The notes under the pieces: generated by a model
What the model was told of the DNA's origin: nothing
What the model saw: the letters and a program-made list of their open reading frames with translations, nothing else
Database searches by the model: none
Assembly (NCBI GenBank): GCA_964017145.1
Contig: OZ024842.1
Span: forward strand, 1,860,001-1,924,000
Origin: Agrocybe praecox
Lineage: Eukaryota; Basidiomycota; Agaricomycetes; Agaricales; Agrocybaceae
Direction of reading: 5' to 3'
Length of the DNA: 64,000 nt
Program-made: the position numbers and the translations under genes
Shown here: one piece after another, positions 33,899-46,430 of the stretch
Layout of the letters: every line of letters begins with the position of its first letter
Numbering within the stretch: position 1 is the stretch's first letter

Positions 33899-34866
33899 CT
33901 GCGGAACGATAAGGGCTGTATAATGGCTGCTCCCCAGAAGTTGCTCGAATCCAGAATAGCAGCGCAGACATTTATTGAAAGGGCGGTTGGTGCGGCTACC
34001 CACTCAAAAGCACATTCATCCAACACAAACCACGGCTCTTTGTGTTCGTGGCACGGGGAGAACTGGGGTATGCCAGGGCGTCAAAGGTAGAGCACGGCGG
34101 GGAGAGGGAAGAGAAGAGTCTTGTTGCCGTTTGTCCTCGAGAAAAGGGAATTCTCATTGATCAAACACAAAAGTTATAAAAAGACACTGCTGACCCATCT
34201 GTCCATCACTTCGAATCACAGGTACTAAACTCTGTTATTGCACCCGTCTCATGGCGGTGAAAAAATTGATGGCCAACAAGTAATACAGTCCTTTTCAGCT
34301 ATTCTCATCTACGCAGTCGCAAAGAAAATCAGACAGATGAATTGACAGATTGCGGTCGCGCCTTGTTCGATCGAGGATTTTTGTCGCATTAAGATGGGCG
34401 CTGCTTACTCAAGGACATCGATCATGTCGGGGGAAGGAAAGCAGATAATTCGAAGCTGTCGGGAAGTGTGGGGAAGTGATAGTCATCCGACAAGAATATG
34501 TACTCGTCAACCTCGTGCAGTCCAGAAATACTGAAGGACTTTGGAAAAGGCCGTCGGCCGTTACATGCACATCTGATACGAATTGTTGGTAGATCGATTT
34601 TGGTTTATGAAAGAAACGTTAAATTTTCTAGGGATGTACACGCATACATACGATCATGTGTACTTAAAATACAAGTAGTGATTCAATCATGAGCGAGCAG
34701 TAAAGTAGGAGAACTTAAAACATAGGCCATAGTAGTAAACATAGGAGGAAAAAGGTGACAGACAGACACTAAAACGAAAGCGATCCAAGAAGAGTCAATA
34801 GCAAACAATACGTAAGATGTTATTTTACACACAAAAAAAGAGAAAGTTCGTGAGGTGGCTATGTAC
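33899..34866. other. Intergenic spacer
   Basis: Promoter side of the DUF6533-type gene and 3' side of the Bud4-like gene. No other feature recognised. Confidence 0.45.
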
Positions 34867-37800
34867 TTAAGACTGACGTGAGGTTTGTCTTGAGTGGTCA
34901 ATAAGTGTTTGGGGGTTAGCTGCTGCCATTCGTTTCGTGATCTCTTCCTGTCGTTGCCAAAGAAGTTCAGCCCACAAAGGATGAGGAGGAATACGCCCAA
35001 CAAGGGCGCGAAGAACTTCAAGCCTTGAGAAGAAGAAAACGGTCAGAAAAATAACCCCAAAAAAAAAAAACAGAGACTTACCATTTGGCCTTTTCTTCGT
35101 CCGTATCAGCGAAGAATACGATCTCTTGGCCCTGAGGAAAGACCAAACGGAAAGATCTCTCCACACCGTAAAGACCGTCGTATTCGTCACCGGACGACGA
35201 CTTTGTATTCTGGTCATCCTCGACAGCGGTGGCTTTCTTCAAATCAATCGTTGCCGTTGCCTTTTTTGTTACGTCGTTAAACGCAACTAAATTTGCACCG
35301 ATCACCCGCAGTTGTCTACGGCGCCACGTCTAGAAGAAGGGGTTAAAAGCTTGTCGCAAAAACTATGGAATAATTATAACTCACGCTGCAATCACCGCCG
35401 ATTTGGGTGAGTGTACCTTGGAAGTAGGTCATCTTATGCCAATTTATATGGCGCAGGCCCCTATGGCATTCCTCTAAGCTTTGTGGTAGTTGATCTTGTG
35501 GAATGCCAGGTAAAGGAGGTAACCTAAACAGTTGAAGAACGATTTCACCAACTTCCAAAGTTGAAAATTTGCCTCCCAATTCTACCCTCTGACCAATCAA
35601 GGGGTAACTTGTCTCAAATAGACGCGTATCACACCGCGAAGCGATATCTTTGAAGGCTATAAATGCTCGGGCCAGTGTGCCATCTGGCTTAAGATGGCGG
35701 GCCAGGTTCTCTGGCAGTCGCTGTAAAGGTTGAGCCTGCACCGGCGGTGGAGGTGGAGGTTGTGCGATTGCCTTGTCCTTCGATGATTTCTTCGGAGAGG
35801 AAGAAAAGAAGCTACGCATACCGCCACTTCTTGACGACGTCTGGACAACGGGAACAGGTCGTGCTATGGGCATGGGAACAGCGGCAGGTGCAGGGGGCGC
35901 AACGGCTTTGAATTGAGAGATGATATGTGGATCCCGTCGGACCTTCAATGTCAGCGTGAATTCCAGCTTGCTATGTTCAATCCTGTCAAAAAGTTAGACT
36001 CGCAACGACAGACAAAAATTTCAATATAACATACAGTTCAAATTCCTGTTCGATACGGCAATCTGGCTGCAGTTGACATTCCGGCGTTGTTACAAAGTGG
36101 ATACCATTGTTCAATGTACACGTAAAGGCAGTAGGCTCGTGTGGTAGTGGTAAATGCATTCCTTTGATTCCAAGAACTACAAGGACAAAATTAGCCTCGA
36201 TCTTTATTTTGATTCTTGAAGGTGTAGGTTTTCTTTTTACCTTTGACGAAAACCTTGCCATATGCCTTGCCTTTGTCCTGAGCACGGTATTCTTTAATTT
36301 GTTTCGCGTATTCATTCTGCCGCTCCATCAATAACTGTGGCCTAAAGACGAGAATAAAACATACCATATCTGAAGGCCTCCTAACTGTCCTCCATGCACG
36401 CCCAGCGTTGACGTCACCAGGGCCAGCCATATGCGACACCTTTTCATCTGAAGACGATGCATAGATTGTTGCTTCACGTTCTCGAACATGATATTTCTAT
36501 GAAGTGGCGTTAGATATCCATCTTGAACAGTCAAAGTACGGCTTACACTCTTCTTCGGGGGTTCAACCAGCTTCTGAAGCTCTTTTTCGATGCTATCAGC
36601 CAGCCGGTCATCATCAGCAACCACTTTACTGCCGAGATCAAGCAAGGCTTCTCCTCTTTTCTTCGCACCGCCTCCAAGTATTTCTGCATCCCCAGTACTC
36701 ATGCTACGACGTCTACTCGGCCTCCCAACGCCTAAGCGCTGTTGATCTTGCCCGCGAGGTGGTTTGATTACTTCGTCTTTGTCCACTTCTTCCATGCGCC
36801 TAGCTTCACGTCTCCTCTCGATAATCATTTGTTCCCGAGTTTTGATGTTATCTTTCGGAGGCAATGGAGGCGGTATGGCCATGGACGATGAACCACTGAC
36901 AGACCGGCTCATGATGCCATCGGCTTCATTGTGTTGCAGTAAAATTGAATCCGTCGCAGCACGTTCTATCACTTTCGGACGGGAGGTGGGCTGAACAGTA
37001 TAACCATCCAGAGATACAGATGGGTCGTCACAGTCATCAAATTCGTCGGTCATCATTGAGTCATCTGCCCGTGCACCTGCGCCCGCGACATCTTCCATTA
37101 ACCTGTCAAGGGCGCTTTTCATGTCCATGTCCACGTCCACGTCACCCATCTTTATGCCAGATCCTCCGGAATCGATGCTGCTCGCTTTAAGTGACCCATC
37201 GTCTCCGAAGTCGAGGATGTTTTGTGCATTCGTGCCCACATTTCTCGGATTCAGCCCTCCGAGGCTGAACTTGCTGCCAAAGTCAAATTGAAGTTTCTGG
37301 CTGGGATCGTATAAGCCAAATTCATTGCCTTTATCGTCTGGAGGCGCTAATGCAGAGAGACCCATTAGTCTTTTCTCTACGGTTGCCACCACTGCAGTTT
37401 CCGTACTAAAGTCAGTCTGAGACGTAAGCACAGACATTCTATCCCTGTCCTGAGAATCGTCAGGAGTAATATGTTCGCCATGGGGTGAGTTACGTGCATC
37501 CGCAAAGAGACTAGGGCTGGGAGTGTGTCGTCGGCCAACAGGGTCAGCCATGGGGCTACCAGGGCTTCGCTGGCTCTGCAGTCGACGTTGAACTACTTCC
37601 CTAGATATACGCTCTCGGCTGGTAATTTTGCCTAATGAATGGACTACAGAGCCAACAGCTAATAATGGCGACGCTGATCGAGAAGCTGGTGACGCTACAC
37701 GCTCAGGTACACTTGAGAGACTATCAGTCAACGAAGGTGTTCTTTCCACGAAATGATCCTCTCTTTGATCACTGCTAGAGGAGTGTGAATCATTGAGAGT

Positions 37801-39700
37801 TTGTAGGACCTGCTAATAGTCAGTTTCGAATTGCTTGCAATGTTATCAAAGGGAAAGCTACCTCTTCATGATCCCTTTCACTTGGAACAAAGGACGAATT
37901 GCCTCCTGCGTCTTCTTCATCCTTTGACTCTGTAGTCGTATCAGGATAGATGCGGCTACTAATGTCCGAAAGAATAGACTCGTCCTGAATACGTGGAGCA
38001 AATGGGTCGACAGTAATGTTAGTACTATGATTGCCATCCACTTCAGATGGAACCCCTATATAAACCAAAATCAATTTAATATCGAAATGTAGCAAAGTGA
38101 CTACGCTAATGTACTTACCAGTGTCGAGGTCAAATCTAGGAATCAAACTTTCTTCGGGGAAAGCACGTCCCGGCGACTTTTTCTTCACAGGGGAAGGACT
38201 CGGCGGGAGTTTGCCCACTTCATCAGCGTCAATTTCCTGCTCTCTTTCCTCCTCACGCGCCTTACGGAATCTTTCAACGTGCGTCGATCTCCCAAGAGGT
38301 GGTGTGCTTTGATGAATAGCCGGTGACCGACGAGGCGGTGTGGCCGGAGGTCCATGTGGTGATGCATGTGTAGGGAGGTTGAAGGTTTGTGGATATGAAG
38401 ACGGACTTGAATTGTGACCAGCTTGTGCAGGAGAATTTCGAGGGGAGAAATGCGGAGGAGGAAGAGGAAATTGGGGAGAGTGCTGGTGATGATGCTGCAA
38501 AAATCTGTCGATATGATGACTCCTCCCGAAAGGCACGCCGTCCTCGGTTTCCAGATCGGTAGGTATGTCACTATGTCGCGGAGGAGTACTCATGTTGGTA
38601 GATGACATACTAATATCGGACAGAAGATTAGCGGCATTTGAATTGAAGAACATTTCTTCCACAATTCCGGTGATGCTGGCATCTGGATCCGATAGGAGTG
38701 AGGGACCGCGAGGATTGAATCCGTCTTCAGAGAGATTAATACTCTCATATGAAGTGTCATCTTCCATTGTAACCTCTGAAGGATTTGACGTTTCGGAAAG
38801 CACCATATCTGACTGAGTACCACGACTTGAATTGTCTTGACCATCTTCGCTAGCACTTTCAAAAACTTCATCTTCAGTTTCGTCCCGATCAAACTCGAGG
38901 ACGTCGCAGCGTTCATGAAAAGTGACGGTTTTTCTCCGCTCTCGTTTAGATCCACCGCTTAGGCGAGGACCGTGCATCCTTCGCGAAACGAGGGATGACC
39001 TGCCTGGAGAAGGCCCGCTTGACGGCGCCACAGAGGGAGCTGACATGTGGGAAGAAGACGGCGGAGTGGTCGACAGCGGCGGAGTGTTGATAATGAATTC
39101 GGAGACAGGAAGGGCAGGGACCGATGGAATGGCTTTGGGTACAAACATAGGAGCTGGCGGTGGAGGAGGCGGTAGTTGTGGTTTTGGCAGCGTTTGAGTC
39201 TTGAAAGGACTCTTAGAGACTGGCTCCTTTTCCAACAAACCTTGGAACGCCTTGCTCTGTTTTCTATCTCTCTTGAGGGCAAGTGGGCGGTCGTTCTCGA
39301 CTTCCGCCTGATCGTACATGGAGGAAGGTCGAGATCGTTTCTCACCGGACACCCGTCTTGTTGGAAATGAGACAGAAGACGGTCTTGCTGTGGGAGTTGA
39401 TGAGGTTGGAATTTGAGATTTAAAAGGCGACTTGGAGACCAGATTATTGGTGTGAACATGACGGTAACTGGAAGAGGTTCTACGAGCAAGACCAACGGGC
39501 GGAACTTTAGGACGACTAGGAGAATCTCGTTTGGCTATGCGTAGAGGAGACGTAATAGAGTCTGCGCTTCCAGAGGACTGTAGAGATTTTGTTGGTGGGG
39601 AATTCCAACCTAATCCTGATTCACGCAAAATGGATGATTTGATAGGGTCTGGTGAATTAGAGAGGAGGCGATCTCTCAAGGGCGATTTATGGGACGCCAT
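34867..39700 (-). CDS. BUD4: Bud4/anillin-like protein with PH domain
   Basis: Large septation/bud-site scaffold of 1469 residues in nine exons: 38119-39700, 37862-38055, 36547-37809, 36365-36496, 36241-36334, 36035-36176, 35385-35982, 35082-35329, 34867-35023. The first ~960 residues are disordered, Ser/Pro-rich, with repeated SPFKSQ/SPFKTQ motifs and an acidic stretch. Then comes the anillin-homology region (LGIKGMHLPLPHEPTAFTCT, IEHSKLEFTLTLKVRRDP) and a C-terminal PH domain (WRRRQLRVIGANLVAFND, YGVERSFRLVFPQGQEIVFF, KAKWLEVL). This order is that of Bud4 and anillin-related proteins, which link septins and membrane at the division site. The start is the first in-frame ATG (MASHKSPLRDRLL); the open frame extends upstream only with non-ATG codons. 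Divergent from PEX5. Confidence 0.82.
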
Positions 39701-40345
39701 CAGGACGGTGACAGGCAGTAGAGACTCAGTCAGACTTTGTACAGCGCTAGTCGCTGTCACAGACGTTGATAAGGAAAGCGTAGATGGTGGCGAAGGGGAA
39801 GACACAAGGCGGGGCGTGCCATTCAACAAACAGCATCCGTGGGAATTTGCTTCCGCGCCCCAGTCGTGTAGTCATGTGCTCGCGTACACTGATAAGAATT
39901 GATTATATAATCATTTTTCTCCTATTTATCTCATCTCTTCTTGATCTCTTTATCTTTTTTACGCAGAGTCCTATCCTAGTTTTTGTGGATCCAGAAGTAC
40001 CTTATAATATATGCAAATAGAAAATTCAATGCTGTTTATTTCGGCCGATTGACACAAATTTTGGATCTATAATGCACATAGTTGGTTTGCTCAAGGACGT
40101 CAAGGCTGGTCAACACGACACATTGTACGTAGCGTTGGAGCGTTCCCGCCAGGCCCCAGCAGCCAACAGTTGCATGAATGCACAGACGGACAGACCGGGA
40201 CTTCCGAGCTAGTTTGAAACTATGCTTCCGCCGCCGGCACATCGGCTATAGCCTACCGGTCATAATCAGTAATCCCCGCATCCGTAATCCCTAAGCCCGA
40301 TTTCCGCTGCTCTCTATAGCTTACTCTTTACTTTCAACTTTGAAC
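39701..40345. promoter_or_regulatory. Divergent promoter region of BUD4 and PEX5
   Basis: 645 bp between the two start codons. A pyrimidine-rich stretch (39910-39970, many ct and ttt) and AT-rich tataatatatgcaaat at about 40001-40018 are visible; no specific operator recognised. Confidence 0.4.
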
Positions 40346-42765
40346 ATGTCTTTCCAAGGTCTGATCTCTGGTTCAGAATGTGCAGCTCCAGCAAATCCAT
40401 TGTCTCAGGTTCTCAAGCATACCGAAGGTGATCGAAGTCTCCAGCAGGTAGGAGCGGATGAATTACGACGACGGACTATTATTTACCTGAATACAGGACA
40501 GAATTTCTGGTCCATCCACTTCTCGGGTATGTGGTATTTCGAGTGCTTTTATACACTTGTTCTGACCATGGTGCATGAAGCTCCATCAACTGCCAGGCTC
40601 TTCCTCATCTATCCCAGCTAATGAACAAGATCTTGCTCTTGCTCGCCAGTTTTTTGAAGGAAACTCAGGAGGTCATGGCATGGTGCATGGTCATCCGATT
40701 CAGTATCCCGCAGACTTTGGAAGGATGAACGAAATGAACGCACGACCAGGTATAAACGAAGCATGGGCGATGGAACAGCAGCATGTGCGGGCTTTGGAGG
40801 AGAGTGCCAAAGCTAATTGGGCCAGCGAATTTGGCAACGCACCACAATCTAATGCATCGGCTTCTTCTGCCTCTGCTCCCCAGACAGCTATCCTTGGAAG
40901 GCCCGATTGTACGCCCTGCTTAAATTTGTCACAAAAAAATGTTGCTAATCAGTGCATTGCAGTTCAACAACGAACATCTTACATGGCCTCAATGTATGGA
41001 AACGCAATGCCTATGGGGATGTATGACGTAAACCCCGCCATGCAATACGGACTGAATGGAAACTTCAATCAACAGCATGACCAGGGAAAGGGAAAGGGGA
41101 AACAGGTGGATTTTGACGCCGCTTTTGCTCAGATAGCAGAATCCTTTGGTCCCGCTGAGACACATACGTCGCGAATTGAAGAAGTCGACGATAGCCTCGC
41201 AAATATCGAAGAAGCGTTGAAAAATGCATCTTTGGAAGCAAACGGTGAAGAAAGTGCAATGGATTTCCAAAGGTCAGTAAATTTTCCTGAATTTGCCTCA
41301 ACAATGTGGATAACATCAGTGCATAATAGAGTATGGGACCAACTCCAAAACTCAGATATCCCCCCACCAAAGGAAGATATGGCTAAATGGGAAGCTGAAT
41401 TTTCCCAGATGATGAATGCTCAGAGAGATGAGCTCGAGGAGTATGGCGCAAGTATGCAGAATGCCTGGGAGAGCGGCCTAGGCAATTACGATGAGACATT
41501 CGGCCCATCCACAAAATTTGATGGAGAAGGTATACCACTCCTTGGAGATTATGTTTTTGGTGAGATACTATTTCCCGGGATATCACCATCTCTAACATAC
41601 ATCTATATTTGTGCAGAGAAAAACAATAAGTATATGGACCCCTCTTCGTCTCGTTCTCTCCTAGGAGAAGCAAAACAACTCCTCGAAAGTAATGGATCAT
41701 TATCCGAAGCTGCTTTAATGTTAGAAGCGGCGATTCAGCAAGGCGAGTTGGGTGAAGGAGGCTACGAGGCGTGGATTCTTCTTGGGGAAACAAGGAACAT
41801 GGACGAGAGAGAAGAAGCTGGTATGCGTGCATTGCTTCAAGGCGTAGAGAAAGCCCAAGAAGCCGGTGCAGCGGGTGCTGGAATGGTGGTAAGTCCGCAG
41901 TGTTCACATCAGAGCTACATTTTAAATTTTCTGCTTTTGCAAGTCTTTGGCCATCTCCTTCACTAATGAATCGTATGACCGCGCTTCCCATACGATGCTT
42001 CTCCGTTGGTTTAGAGCGAGATATCCCGGGGTGAAAATTCCGGAAGAAACTATAAAAGCTATTTCAACCAATTCATCCTGGGATACACATGGACGTATAA
42101 CTGAGCTATTCCTCGACCTGGCAAGGACACAACACGGCCAAGGGGAAATGGATGCGGACCTTCAAATAGCATTGGGTGTGTTGTTCTACACAAATAGCGA
42201 ATACGAGAGGGCGCAGGATTGCTTTGCGGCAGCTTTAGGTGTCCGGCCAAAGGTATGAGGTTCTTTGAGAGCACATTTATTTACAGTCAATCTGACAGGG
42301 ACTTCAGGATTATCTCTTATGGAATAGGCTAGGATCGTCTCTTTCGAACGGTAATAAACCAGAAGAAGCACTCGGTGCCTATCGTGAAGCTTTGCAATTA
42401 CGGCCAACGTATACTCGTGCGATCTACAATGTCGGCGTTGCCTGTAAGTGCTCTTTTACTATTGGGTAGGGGAGTATCTGATGTAGCCTGTTGTCAGGTT
42501 TGAACATCGGTGCCGATAAGGAAGCTGCTGAGCACTTCTTAAGTGCTCTTAGCCTTCAAGAATCGACGAGTGGAGATACTAGTGACCAACTATGGTTTAC
42601 TCTTCGTCGAGCATTCCTGTCAATGGTGATTATATTCGTTTATGGTGTTATTCGCACATATTTACCGGTTCTCTCTTTTAGCAACGAAATGACCTCGCAG
42701 ATCTTGCCAAACCGGAAACAAAAGCAAACCTGGATGTTTTCCGCAGGGAAGGTCTCGACTTCTGA
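40346..42765 (+). CDS. PEX5: Peroxisomal targeting signal 1 receptor Pex5
   Basis: Cycling receptor that binds SKL-type PTS1 signals and carries proteins to the peroxisome docking complex. 642 residues, ten exons: 40346-40447, 40497-40526, 40581-40908, 40963-41272, 41330-41559, 41617-41888, 41944-42252, 42308-42443, 42498-42625, 42682-42765. The N-terminus has the conserved Cys12 ([12 protein letters not shown]) used for ubiquitin-driven recycling, then WxxxF/Y-type motifs for Pex13/Pex14 binding (WASEF, WEAEF). The C-terminal half is the TPR array, starting at [11 protein letters not shown] with repeats such as [51 protein letters not shown] and a final domain [17 protein letters not shown]. 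Intron 41273-41329 is 57 nt without an in-frame stop. Length and order match fungal Pex5. Confidence 0.95.
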
Positions 42766-42997
42766 GGCTGTATAACTAGAGTGTAGATAACCTTGAGAGA
42801 ATAATGACAATCCAACGCGTTCTTATTGGCGGAATATACCTCACGTGGGGAATTGCCCTTGGCCTGACGGTCCGGAGGTCACTTCATCCAGATTACCCCT
42901 CTTCTCTTACTACTAAAAGCAATTTTCTGTCCGATATAAAGAGATCAAATGACTCTTGAAAAATCCATCCCCTCCTTTTCTCTCCTTGTCATCCAAG

Positions 42998-45900
42998 ATG
43001 GCCTCAGAAGGCGACGTACAAATGTTTGTGCCTCATTTCTCTCCTCTGTTCGATTTGATTCGTGCTCAAAGTCAATGTTGTGATTATAGTCATTCCATCC
43101 CTAAACCGACATCTAGCTCGGGAGTGTTGAATAAGATATCATGCCAGATAACGCAAAACAAGGTCTTTTTGTTTAGTTCGAGGCTACAGTGCATAAGCGA
43201 TTGACACCTTAAACCGGCTTGAAGATTCGGGGAGGAGCACAGGCAATGCGTAAGAGTTATACTTAGTGCCAAGTTATGTTGGAAGTTAATATACTATCCG
43301 ACTCTCCAGTGTATGCTGTCGGTTTAGATGAGGACGACATGAACAAACCTCAGGCAAGAAGTCCAGCCGTGTTTTCGTAAATTTCGACTTACGGGCCATG
43401 ATTCCGAATAGATTGGAATTTCCCCTGTTTGGTGGGAAGGTATGTTTCTAAAATATCGGCCGTTGAAGTAAAATTAAAATGGACGCGTCTTATAAAGGAA
43501 ACCCTTGCAACTCTCATCTAGTGAGGTCTTCTCATCCACGGCTTTGAGTGGCATGCAGATGCTAATCCGTTTAGTAGCTCGACCTTGCGAAGCATGTGAA
43601 GGAAGGTTGCAAGCAAGAAGACCTTGTTGGTCTGATATTCAATACTATTGGTGTTAGGTCTCTATTTTAATCATCCGATGCTTCGTATAATCGAGCTCAT
43701 ATCCTGTGCGATCTTTCTAGCGATGCTATTACAATGGGAACTGACGGTGAGGTGTTCTTCCCTTTCATCTAGACTAACATCAACTTAAATTTTATGGCGT
43801 AGGAATGCGTTATTCGTGAGCAAAGTGCCTCGATTGAGCTTATATTGGATTTATATATATATATTCAACCAGTCTTCCGAGTCGGGACGTTATTGCGGAC
43901 TCCATTGAAGCGGTATGTGGCTTCGTAGATACTGAAGTTGGGACCAAGTCAATTTCTTTTTCCACCACAGGTCGTTATGGTATGCTATTTAGTCTGTCCG
44001 ACCATTCGGAGATGTGAATATTTGAAATAGGCACAACACTACGATGGAAACATCTCCATCCCAGGATGCGACAAAAATATGCCAGGATGCTTCATGGCAG
44101 CAGTTCGCCACAATCGTCCGACTGTGATTGTGTATGGTGGCACGATTCAGGCAGGCACAAGGCATGTCGGTGAGTTGGAAACCACAGTTTCCATGGGAAG
44201 TTGAAGCTGAGCAACAAATAGACTGCCCTTCCATGGGGAAGGAAAAGGGAGGAACCGTCAATATCTCCGATGCATTTGAATCATACGGTATGATAAATCG
44301 CAGAAAATTATCACAAAACCAACTAACCTCTATAAACAGGGGCTTTTGCCGTTGGAAAGATCACGGACGAACAACGTTTTGACGTTGTACGACATGCTTG
44401 TCCTGGTGCAGGAGCATGTGGTGGAATGTACACCGCCAATACTATGAGCTCAGCACTTGAGGTCCTCTTTTTTTTTAAAAAATTATGATGTCTACATACG
44501 GCTGACCTTGCCATAAAATTCTACAGGTCTTGGGAATGTCTTTACCTTATTCTTCAAGTATTCCAGCTTTATATCCTGGTATGACTTAATTCCATTTTCT
44601 TAGTCTTATATCCTGAAATACGCCGTTAGAGAAAGCACAAGAATGTGTTCGGGCTGCTAAATATCTGAAAAACCTTCTTGCTAAAGATATCAAACCAAAG
44701 TCCGTTCTGTAGTGCAAGATACTCTTACACACATACATAACTAATAAAAATTTCAGAGACATCTTGACTCGCAACTCTTTCTTGAATGCTATCGTCATTA
44801 TCACTGTACTTGGGGGATCTACAAACGCTGTCAGTTGATTGTTTCTTTCTGAACGTATGTTAGAACGTTAATGGTGTCTTTCAGGTTTTACACTTACTCG
44901 CCATGGCCCGAGCCGCTGATATTGATCTCACGATAGATGATTTCCAGATGATAGCAGACAAGACCCCTTTCCTCGCAGATTTGATGTAAGCTTTAGTATT
45001 TATGACTATCTAATTTGAGCTCATCAAAGACAGGCCTTCTGGGAGATACTACATGGAAGATATTCACCGCATCGGTGGCATACCTGCTATCCTCAAATAC
45101 CTTCTGAACCACACAGACTTGATTGATGGTTCACAGCTCACCATTACAGGGAAAACACTGGCAGAAAACCTTGAGGACGTGGCAGAGCTCGAGTTCGAGA
45201 AACAGGACGTTTTCAGGCCGATAGGAAATCCCATAAAACCCACTGGACATCTCACAATTCTTAGAGGAAATCTGGCACCCGGGAGTGCCGTGGCGAAATT
45301 AACGGGCAAAGAAGGTTTGCGTTTTGATGTGAGTCTCGATCATACTGTAGATTTTGAAGCTGGAAGTTACTCACAACATTTATTTTGCGTTTTAAGGGTG
45401 TCGCTAAATGCTTTGATAGGTAAAATATGAGTAACTCTCCTAAGAATTTTGCTTATCAATCCGGATTTAGTCTCGAGGGATTTTATTCTATGCTCGAACA
45501 GGGCGAGATTAAAGCTGGAATGGTTCTTATTTTCAGGTATCAGGGCCCTAAAGGCGCGCCCGGAATGCCAGAAATGCTGGGTAAGTCAGATATTCTTGTG
45601 TGCGCATGGGTGACGTCATCTAAATCAAACGTGCAGGTCCCACGGGGGCCATCGCGGGCGCGGGGTTGGCGAACTCTACTGCTTTGATCACAGATGGCAG
45701 GTTCTCTGGTGCAAGTCGTGGATTCATCATCGGACATGTTGTTCCAGAAGCTCGTTTGGGTGGCCCGATTGCTTTAGTCAAAGACGGTGATCGTCTTGTC
45801 ATTGATGCCGCCACGCGCAGGATCGACTGGTTCGTTGATGAAGAGGAACAAGAGCGAAGAAAGGAAGAGTGGCGAGCTTCGGACAAAGGTAATTTGAATG

Positions 45901-46034
45901 TGAAACGTGGAGTACTGCTGAGATATGCTAGAGACGTGGCAGTAAGTAATCTACCACTTTTCTTCCTTGATAGTTGTTGATAATAACATACTTGGTTTTG
46001 TTAGCCTGCAAGTCATGGAGCGTACTGCGACTAA
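42998..46034 (+). CDS. ILV3: Dihydroxy-acid dehydratase (IlvD/Edd family), 22 exons
   Basis: Iron-sulfur dehydratase of 612 residues, third step of valine/isoleucine synthesis, normally mitochondrial. Exons: 42998-43162, 43225-43249, 43310-43353, 43412-43439, 43498-43520, 43578-43657, 43721-43746, 43803-43815, 43873-43912, 43971-43979, 44031-44169, 44222-44287, 44340-44461, 44527-44578, 44630-44699, 44757-44829, 44885-44985, 45034-45328, 45397-45419, 45471-45580, 45637-45941, 46005-46034. Cluster cysteines and active-site motifs are present: [32 protein letters not shown], then [12 protein letters not shown] and [15 protein letters not shown]. Exon 8 is 13 nt and exon 10 is 9 nt. The third intron uses a GC donor (CAG|GCAAGA). 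The first 35 residues do not look like a clear mitochondrial presequence; the first exon is the weakest part of the model. It could be a paralogue acting on sugar acids. Confidence 0.9.
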
Positions 46035-46430
46035 TTTGAACGACAATAAGTACTCAACCAGATTAGTCGTAATTGTGTAGCCATCAAATAAGGGTCAATA
46101 AATATAGCAAAAACGATTCGAGTAACGTCTAAATATGGACTTGGATCAACAAATGAAGTCGGGCGCTAAAGGATATGATTGCTGGTTTTTGTGTAAAGCA
46201 TGATTTTGGAATAGTAGAGTAGACAACGTGGAGCATCGTATCGATTGCGACTTGTGCATTGCAACGTGCTACATTTTGTCTCAGCGGATCGTTTTCCTAT
46301 CGTGAGATATTCGTGCGTGTCGGGGGGAAGGGGCTCCATGTCCCTATCTACCTGCAGGTCACGATGATGGAAACACACTTTCGCAAACTTGTAGCAGTCT
46401 AATAAATTTATTTCCGGTTCCAGAATTACA
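46035..46430. other. Convergent 3' spacer
   Basis: Between the stop codons of the dehydratase and the acetoacetyl-CoA synthetase genes. Nothing beyond AT-rich 3' sequence is recognised. Confidence 0.4.

Noticed and set aside
38922..39197. Open frames on the + strand inside the Bud4-like gene
   Set aside because: Shadows of the long minus-strand exon caused by its Ser/Pro codon composition.
39701..39829. Upstream extension of the Bud4-like frame to 39829
   Set aside because: Only non-ATG codons could start it; the first ATG (39700) is followed by a typical N-terminus.
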